Positions 57,272 to 64,000 of a stretch of 64,000 nucleotides of DNA are shown here, in pieces. The DNA comes from Elmis aenea. Its lineage: Eukaryota > Arthropoda > Insecta > Coleoptera > Elmidae. Position numbers and translations under genes: made by a program. Positions within the stretch are counted from its first letter, which is position 1. Every line of letters begins with the position of its first letter. Below the pieces are notes generated by a model that was not told where the DNA came from, ran no database searches, and saw only the letters and a list, made by a program, of their open reading frames with translations. The stretch is taken from positions 61,466,108-61,530,107 of the forward strand of contig OX393577.1 of NCBI GenBank assembly GCA_947652605.1. Direction: 5' to 3'.

Positions 57272-57440
57272 TATAATCATAAAGAAACAGACTTGTACTG
57301 GAAACTATTACCAGGAAAACTTACGTTTAAAGTGAAGAAAACTCGGCGCCTGGTAGGAAAACAATTAACAGAGAGAATAACCTTTCTGGTGATGGCAAGT
57401 GTTTATTTAACACACAACGTTAAATTAGTTCTATGAACTA

Positions 57441-59569
57441 CATATTCAATAACGTGAACTCTTCGAAACAGTGAACATCACTGTCCTTTATTACGTTGCA
57501 GAGACTGCACCTTACTACAACGTACGAAAAAATACTTAAAATCTACCAAAGTTTTACTAAAATTTGCGTCGCAGGCATTAATTACCTCATATGCGCCTAA
57601 TGGGTCAGCAACAAGCAGTACCGGTCTTTGGTTCCTACGTTATAAGCAATATAAGCAAATGAGCAGTAAAATATTTTTTTTTGTACAAGCTCATAAGTGC
57701 CTAGTAGGGAAGCAACTAACGGTACCGTTTCTATGTTCCACTTTTGTTAACAAAAGAAAAGTCAAATACATTATTTGTAATTAATGAAGCCAGCACCTCC
57801 AAATTAATTTAATTTTGTTTTGTTATGTAAGTTTAGGATTAACCAGAGTTAACCAGATGTAACCGCAATTTATACATTTCTGAAAACAATTAGATTTGAA
57901 GTATTCAAACAAATGAGAATCGAACACCTCTTACCGCAGAATGTGTACATTTTTAAGCTATATTTTTGTTATGAAAAATAGAAGCAAATTTCTTTCAATT
58001 TAGTGAATTGTTTTTAACGTGAATTTTATAATAATATTCACACTATTACAACCAATTACTTACTTGATTGGAAGAGAAACAACAAATGAACTTTTTGCAA
58101 TTACTTTGTCCATTAAAAGAACCCGTTGTGTTATTTACTTAATAAATAATACAGCCGGGATAACATTTTGCAGCCCCTTCTCGGCTGTTGTCTGTTTCGG
58201 GATTGTCAGGTTTATTCGTTATGACTTGCGACTTGTTTTGACTGACACTTCGCATTTAATTACAAGAGGCATCTTCAGACTTCGGTGGAAGTAAGAACGT
58301 CATCTAAATGCGCCACTGTGGGGAAAAAATGCTAATCATTGTGAAATTCTTGACAATGCAGACATGACGTTCTAAACCGATAATCGTTATGTTTGTTAAC
58401 GTTTGTTAGTGTGAGACAGGGGAATAAATACATCAGCAGAGATTTTGTTTGGCTTACCAACCAACAATAATAATATTATATGATTTTAATGAATGATTGC
58501 TCATATACAAATTTACAGTTTACACTATAAATTTGATTTAAAATAGAGGTGAGGTTAAGAACACTCTAGCAGCTTGTGAAATCGCAATAAAAATATGAAA
58601 GTGTACCGGTACTTGGACAAAAATTACTATTTTACTGCTTAAAAAGGTGTATAGCGAACGATAAACGTTAAAATACACGTGGGTTGTTGTGTTATGCTGA
58701 ATCTAAAAGGATTTTGTAGTTGTAAAAAGTAGAAAAGCACTCAGAGATATCAGTAGTCAACAAACTTCTACCTGTAGTGTACCTACATCACAGATCATAA
58801 TAATTATTATGATGTATGTATTTAATCTTATCGTTAAAACTGCAACATAAAGTTGTGGGATTTTGTTTGAGGCTGTGTGGCGCCTTTAGCTTCATGGCAT
58901 TAATTAAGACATAAAATTATTATTCATAGAAGAACGCACCTACTAATAAATAAGCAAAAAAACTTTACAATCGTTGAAACATCGACAGATAGTATTTGCA
59001 ATAGCTTGTAGATTCTAGGAAAATTTGATTAAATTTTACAGGAAGGCACTAGAATAACAAAATTGTACCTTTGTTTTTCAACGATAAAACTATTTTCGAT
59101 TATTTTCTGATTTGATCGAGATAAGCGTGTTGTATAGATATAAAAGTTCACGTTAAATTTTATGTGTGAATAGTCAGGGTTTACTAGACAAATCAAAGTC
59201 GAAGAAAAGGTTATAGAACTGCCTTAAATAGTGTAATAAAGTTATAAAAGTTAAGATTTTTACGATTAAGGAGTCGGACGAAACCAATGAAAATTGTACG
59301 TCAAAATTAAATTGTATTGCGACAACATGCGATCTTGTATGTCCAATAAAATATATTATCGCGTTTTATGGCTCGAATATCATCGTTACAATAAAATAGA
59401 AGTTGGAGAACACAAGAAAGGTGATACTGAATGTCCATAAAAGATCGCAGTTAGGCAGTCAATTTGAACTAAATGTGCTGCGTCGTTCTTTACGTGCGTT
59501 GTGCCATAAATGCGTGTTGGGCTATAAGTAATAAAGAATATTGTATTCAAAATATGACGTTTAGTTGTT
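57441..59569. other. AT-rich DNA, no gene seen
   Basis: No repeat family recognised. The 91-codon frame at 58019-58294 has no motif. Confidence 0.5.
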
Positions 59570-59676
59570 TATTCATTGCAATTGCAAACATAACTTGTTT
59601 TCGAAATGAAGGCCAATTTTGATGAAATTTTTTTTACAAAATTAGCCATAATATATCGGTTATTTTTTTTGCAACA

Positions 59677-60340
59677 AATAGGAGAATAATATGTGGTGGA
59701 TGTTTTGTAGTATTTCAAAGGTTTCCCATAGTAATATTTTCAATCATTTCCCACCTTCACAGGGGGACCAGTGCGACTCCTTTTGGTTTTTTATCAGAAC
59801 TTTTTGGTGGTTTGAAACTTTGTAACTAATTTTTTTTTAAGCTTGGTTTATTTTGATTTTTTTAATTCTATAGTTTTTCTCGTAAAACCTACAGTTTTTG
59901 AGTAAAAAATAAAATAAGTAAACATGCACCATTAAATATTCCAAGATTCCAACATAAAACGATTCATTTTGGTGGTTATCATGGTTTGTTTATGTTCATA
60001 TTGGGTAGAATTATTTAAATTGCAAAGTTTCAACCCACCAAAAAGTTCTGATAAAAAAGCAACAGGGGTCGCACTTTTCAGCCCGCTGTGAAGGTGGAAG
60101 ATGATTGAAAATATTACTATGGGAAAACTTTTAAGTATAAAATATCTATCAAATATCATTCTCCTACATGTATCCAAACTTGAAAAATAAAATAAAAAAC
60201 CTAATTTTACCGCTCCCCTTTAGGGGGGTGTAACTCCGAAAGGCGACGTCTAAGGAAAAACTTTTTATAGGAAACCCCCCTTAATTTTAGATAAGGAATC
60301 GCCTCCCGATTTTTTTCGCATTATGTAAAAACACCCTGTA
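59677..60340. mobile_element. Palindromic MITE, family P1, left-truncated copy
   Basis: Collinear with P1 (8069-8933) from GTAGGAGATGATA in the left arm through the centre to the right terminus ACACCCTGTA. The outer ~160 bp of the left arm is missing. Minus frame 59932-60177 repeats the arm peptide seen at 8256-8459. Confidence 0.85.
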
Positions 60341-60352
60341 TATAAAACTATG

Positions 60353-60588
60353 AATTGAAAAGATGAAGACCATAAGTTGTAAGGTAAATAAATTTAATGG
60401 TCTTTACTAAAGGCTTCAGTGAGGCACAAAGAAAACTCTTTGTTGATCACCAATATTTCGGATTTATTTTAATCCTTCCTCAGGGTTAGGTACTATGCAA
60501 AAGCAAGACATTTTTTTATAACAAAAACATGAATAAAAACAAATAGTGTTTCTATTTGCGTTTATACTTACTCAAAGTGAGAATGTAT
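60353..60588 (-). mobile_element. 236-bp insertion with 12-bp duplication and hairpin-GAAA motif (E2)
   Basis: TATAAAACTATG occurs at 60341-60352 and 60589-60600, a 12-bp duplication bounding 236 bp absent from copy X of the host repeat. On the minus strand: CTGAGGA (60483-60477), one A, a 5-bp stem with 6-nt loop (GGATT/AATCC, 60475-60460), then GAAA (60459-60456). This resembles the core order of a hammerhead ribozyme (CUGANGA, stem II, GAAA). Family not identified. Confidence 0.75.
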
Positions 60589-60985
60589 TATAAAACTATG
60601 TATATGTATATTTTTGAAAAGCCAAAAAAGTTCTCTTTCATATAAACTCATGGCCAACCAGAGTTTCCATTTAAAAAATATATAAGTTTACTTCATATCT
60701 CATAAGTCAAGTCCCTAAAAAAAAATAATTTTGTTTTTAAATAAGCATAAAAATCTGTATAACATTTGGTTTTATTTTTATAAATGAAGAAGTTACAAAA
60801 AAAATTCAAAAACGATGAAATGTCATTTTTCGTCTGTAGTGCCAAAATGCAAAGCGATAAAAAAAAACTGATTACATCAGCGTTCATTTCTCAAAAAAAA
60901 AACAGTCCAAGGGACCGATATCAGATTTTCACTATTACGGTAATCGAGATACCCAGTAAAATATTCGAATTTGGTCCACCCTGTA

Positions 60986-62119
60986 CATAAAGGATCTCAA
61001 GAGGTAGTCGTATGTCTGTATAAGTAACAAATTTCTTTATTGCGTTCGTAAATGAAGATTCTAATTAATTAAAAAGCTGTTAATTCAATCTACTCGCAAA
61101 GTCTTAAGAAATGAAAATCTTGAGATTAATGTTCTGCCAAATTAAATAAGTATGAGTAATATTTCCACTTCGGGGACATCTAAAACAAGTAAATTAGTTG
61201 AAACATTCTTTACATACACTTTTCCAGTTCATTCGTTTTTATCTCCGTTCGATGCTTTATGATTACATCTGGCGACACTCGCATAACTGTATATCAACAG
61301 TACCACTATTATATTTTATGAGCGTTTCTTGTTAGAGAAAGTAACCTTGCTTAAGTATTGGGTTATCTGAGGAGATAGTATCTCATATAATAAGTAAGCA
61401 AGTTGTCAGGGCTAGAAAATATCGACTGGGATTATTTTCTTTGTATTGTATTGATAAAACAAAATACGGACTAAGAAAACATTCTCCAATAACTGACAAT
61501 TACTTGGGTTTAATGGTTTTTGAAGGTTTCTGATGTGTGACTCACGTAAAAATGCTTTATTGCCCTATAATGTGTAGCTATCTGACTGATTTGTTTGAGG
61601 AATGTTAACTAGAAAGAAATGCAGTGCTGGAAATACGGTTTAAGTATTTATTTCACCAGTTATCTTTAGATTTCAGTTCTTAAATTTTATTTGGATTACA
61701 TCACAAGCAATTAAAATCAAAAAATGGTACAAAAAGCCATAAAACATCACAAAATTGAAATAAAGAGAAAAAATTACTTTTTTTCAAATGTTTTGTCTGA
61801 TATTTAATTTTTGTTTTGGGAGCATCTTTTTTTCTTAATGGTTAGGAGTTACGAAACGCAATTTATACTACTGATTAAAGGATTCGATAAAGATTAAATG
61901 ATAAAAAAGGAAGAGATAGAGCGAATAAAATAAAATAAAATAAAATAAAGCAAGGTAAATTAATTTTGGATTTTTAATATTTCAGAAGACTTCCCATTAT
62001 TACTTTGTCTAGTTTCAATTTTTTTTACATAATGCTTTGATTATACTAATGTTTGTTTATATCATAAAACAGTTTCTCGTACTGAAATTATATATTAAAC
62101 TTGGCATAAGTCGCTTAAT
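60986..62119. other. AT-rich DNA with a TAAAA microsatellite
   Basis: About five TAAAA units at 61926-61950. Nothing else recognised. Confidence 0.5.
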
Positions 62120-62403
62120 AGTAATATTTTCAATCATCTCCCACCTTCACAGGGGGCTGAAAAGTGCGACCTTTGTTGGTTTTTTAATCAGAACTTATTG
62201 GTGGTTTGAAATATTGCAATTTAAAATATTTTTTTGGAAGCCTGATTTATTTAGAAACTTTTTTTATTCTTTAGTTTTTCCTGACCTGTAGGTCAATTCT
62301 ACATATTATGCACTTTTGTTATTAAAAAAAAAATCCCCATCTTTGTCAGACGTCGCATTTTCGAATAAAAGTGCTGGTACGGATGGTCTGAAACACCCTG
62401 TAT
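62120..62403. repeat. Fragment of P1 arm, followed by a stray MITE end
   Basis: AATAGTAATATTTTCAATCA and CCACCTTCACAGGGGGCTGA match the P1 left arm to about 62260. A TGAAACACCCTGTA at 62390-62403 is a P-type terminus whose inner sequence differs from P1. Whether the two belong together is unclear. Frame 62037-62291 is a shadow. Confidence 0.65.
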
Positions 62404-63201
62404 GTGTTAGGGCTAAGGGGGTATAGTATTTAAAAAATTCGCCTTTTTTTATGTATAAAAACTCTGATTAAATTTCAACAACAAATGTTTTAAGTAATCT
62501 CTTTGAAGAATAAGAAATTAAATTTTAATTTTTCGTGAATTGCTAATACCGTTTTAAAATTTAAACCTTGTTTTCAGTAATACAAATTGTTCGATGTAAT
62601 TGTTTTATGAAACAAATAAAAATAAAACATCGCCGCTAGCACTTTTTATTATTTGTTAAAAAACAAATCACAAACAAAAAACGCGAAAAGCTCCACTTAC
62701 CTCTTGGCTAATTCTCATAGCCCACTCTTCAGTGTCTAATTAACGCGTGTTATCGCATGACTTGTCTGTTGACTTTGCATAGACTCAGTGGACTGGCTAA
62801 TCCTTTTGCTATGGTGCTAGTATATCAATCCATTATACCCGGTAATTACCATTATTCATCGCGAAAACCATTTAAACAATTAACACTATGATAATCTGTT
62901 TCATTAATTATGATAGTAGCTTATAGGTATGCATAAAACTCAGTTAAAAAAATGTTGACGTTACCAAAGGAATCACAGCGCAAGATAAGATTTTGTACAC
63001 CTGTGCTAATTGCTTGCGAAACAGCATTAACAGTCAACCACTCGATAAAGCCAATTAAAATGTCTAAACAGCAGTTATTAGTTAATAATGTTTTAAAAAT
63101 TTAGAACCTATATGAACCGTTTATTATGCAATTGGTGTAAGGAAGGCCATTGTTGTTTATTTCGATATATTTAAGGGTTCGCATTTTAGTCGATATAAAA
63201 A
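62404..63201. other. AT-rich DNA, no gene seen
   Basis: Nothing recognised. Confidence 0.5.
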
Positions 63202-64000
63202 TAAGGTAATTCCGGGAGATATGCCCCACTGGGAAAGATGCCTCGGTTGTTCAATTTTCGCATGCTAATGACAGATGCCAAAATTTGTACTGTATTATTG
63301 TTCCGTAACAGTTGCTATCTGGAAGGCATACTGCCGTTGGCAAAAATTTCGGGTGGTGTGCGGTTGTCAACAAAATTAAGATGAGTTCAACGATTTTAAC
63401 ATGGCGCTATAATGTAGTAATAACTTAAAGATACCGGCAATTCGAAATTTATTATTTTTCATGGAATACTTTTAGCCAGCTTCTCAAATACATTGTAAAG
63501 GTTATCATTGCAATAAAATACACCGGTATCTTTTAAGTTTCATATTTTTTTTCCCCTGGGGCATCTAACCCGTACTAAAAGGAGAGTTGCCCCATTTTAT
63601 CGAGGTACAGATGCCCCGGTGGAACATCTATTCCTTATACACAATACAGCAACAACTAATCAATTTATTAATTAATACTGTAACACAAGCATCCTAGAAA
63701 GACTATATTGACATTATTTATGAAAAATAAACTATGTTCAGAGATGCCTACGACGTATAAGAGGGAAACATCTGATAAAACCAGAAGGCAATGGTCTTCA
63801 GAACAATTCAGAGAAGAATTAAGAAGAACAAAATCTTTTTAACATATGTTCAGGGACAAATCCCTTAGCTAGGATGACCAACCATAGCAAAGGGATAACA
63901 TTTTTGTAATAGTTAGGTAGTAAGTCAAGTTGCAAAATACATTCTAATTCAAGTTCTCATTTGACCACATGCATTAATTCGATACAAGTTCTCATTCAAT
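63202..64000 (+). mobile_element. Pogo-like DNA transposon, left part, continues past the window
   Basis: Begins at a TA with AAGGTAATTCCGGGAGATATGCCCC. GATGCCCC/GGGGCATC words recur at about 63221, 63238, 63558, 63585 and 63611, a subterminal repeat layout like that of the element at 22803 (there GGGGCG). A short transposase start follows at 63744. The right end is outside the window, so length is unknown. Confidence 0.7.
63744..63842 (+). pseudogene. N-terminal start of a pogo-like transposase, truncated by a stop
   Basis: ATG at 63744 encodes MPTTYKRETSDKTRRQWSSE and stops after 32 residues at 63840-63842. Insect pogo/Tigger transposases commonly begin MPR.YKRKT....W....M..A (family knowledge), where the sequence leads into a CENP-B-like DNA-binding domain. 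Position after the presumed terminal repeats of the element fits. The stop or an earlier frameshift kills it, unless splicing rescues it outside the view. Confidence 0.65.

Larger units (their letters stand above)
55828..57440 (+). pseudogene. Tigger/jerky-like transposase relic split by a mariner element
   Basis: Plus-strand pieces in shifting frames. KKYGAAQFHL near 55957 recalls the helix-turn-helix KKYG..QSTL. TFYKWFLRQREQNGPISGG near 56100 matches the CENP-B-type DNA-binding W...Q...G.PISG motif (with one stop). SGEKLSSQPKLSTKTCK follows near 56265. After the mariner insertion, YNHKETDLYWKLLPGK at 57273 corresponds to the conserved YNADETGLYWK.LP, which holds the first catalytic Asp (here replaced by His/Lys context), then GKQLTERITFLVMAS. 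The reading pauses at the mariner insertion TA and resumes in the expected place. The rest of the catalytic domain is not visible. It is a dead copy unrelated to the pogo-like ends at 22.8 and 63.2 kb as far as I can tell. Confidence 0.8.
59570..60985. repeat. Dispersed repeat family P6, copy Y, split by two insertions
   Basis: Left part 59570-59676 matches copy X at 45940-46085; right part 60601-60985 matches copy X to about 46330 and copy Z beyond, ending CGAATTTGGTCCACCCTGTA. The interior 59677-60600 is foreign: a P1 MITE followed by a 236-bp insertion. Confidence 0.8.

Noticed and set aside
1..64000. CRISPR arrays, operons, phage or bacterial features
   Set aside because: No short regularly spaced direct repeats with unique spacers and no dense gene packing; sequence style is eukaryotic throughout.

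Overview
The window is AT-rich arthropod nuclear DNA, most likely from an insect and possibly a beetle. The organism call is an inference from the transposon families, the SINE type, the base composition and the lack of any bacterial-style gene packing. I found no complete host gene and no tRNA, rRNA or recognisable microRNA. The only possible host coding sequence is a Glu-rich frame open at the left edge (1-330). Nearly everything I can support is mobile-element debris, lying in AT-rich sequence where I see no genes.

Layout. 1-330: GAA/GAG tract and possible protein C-terminus. 2.0 kb: tRNA-derived SINE (second copy at 55.4 kb), both with target-site duplications. 4.6-5.6 kb and 31.5-32.4 kb: four copies of a hAT-type MITE rich in GGAGC/GCTCC, one inserted inside another with a perfect 8-bp duplication. 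6.5 and 38.0 kb: a shared ~450-bp inverted-repeat family. 8.1, 9.7, 18.3, 26.5, 27.7, 33.3 and 59.7 kb: long palindromic MITEs whose ends read TACAGGGTG...CACCCTGTA beside TA. 11.1-12.6 kb: LINE reverse-transcriptase pseudogene. 14.6-15.8 kb: hAT MITE with an 8-bp duplication. 22.8-24.1 kb: pogo-like element with a transposase tail carrying a zinc-finger-like motif. 24.9 and 29.0 kb: piggyBac-like TTAA elements. 35.3-36.9 kb: Jockey-like RT remnants in opposite orientation on either side of a palindromic MITE. 38.9-39.8 kb: second LINE type. 43.3-44.5 kb: Harbinger-like remnant interrupted by a hAT MITE. 45.6 kb: 40-bp tandem duplication of an RFX X-box-like motif. 50.6-52.0 kb: degenerate ~185-bp tandem array. 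55.8-57.4 kb: Tigger/jerky-like transposase relic interrupted by a mariner element whose two ends are both copies of its 5' end. 59.6-61.0 kb: three-layer nest of elements. 63.2 kb to the right edge: start of another pogo-like element.

Nothing here works together as a pathway. The relationships are insertion histories, several of which can be ordered from target-site duplications. The best candidates for something undescribed are: a pair of ~240-bp insertions with 11-12-bp duplications and a shared hairpin-GAAA motif that loosely resembles a hammerhead core; 40-50-bp tandem duplications carrying X-box-like palindromes; a palindrome whose two arms carry a related short reading frame; and the snap-back mariner.
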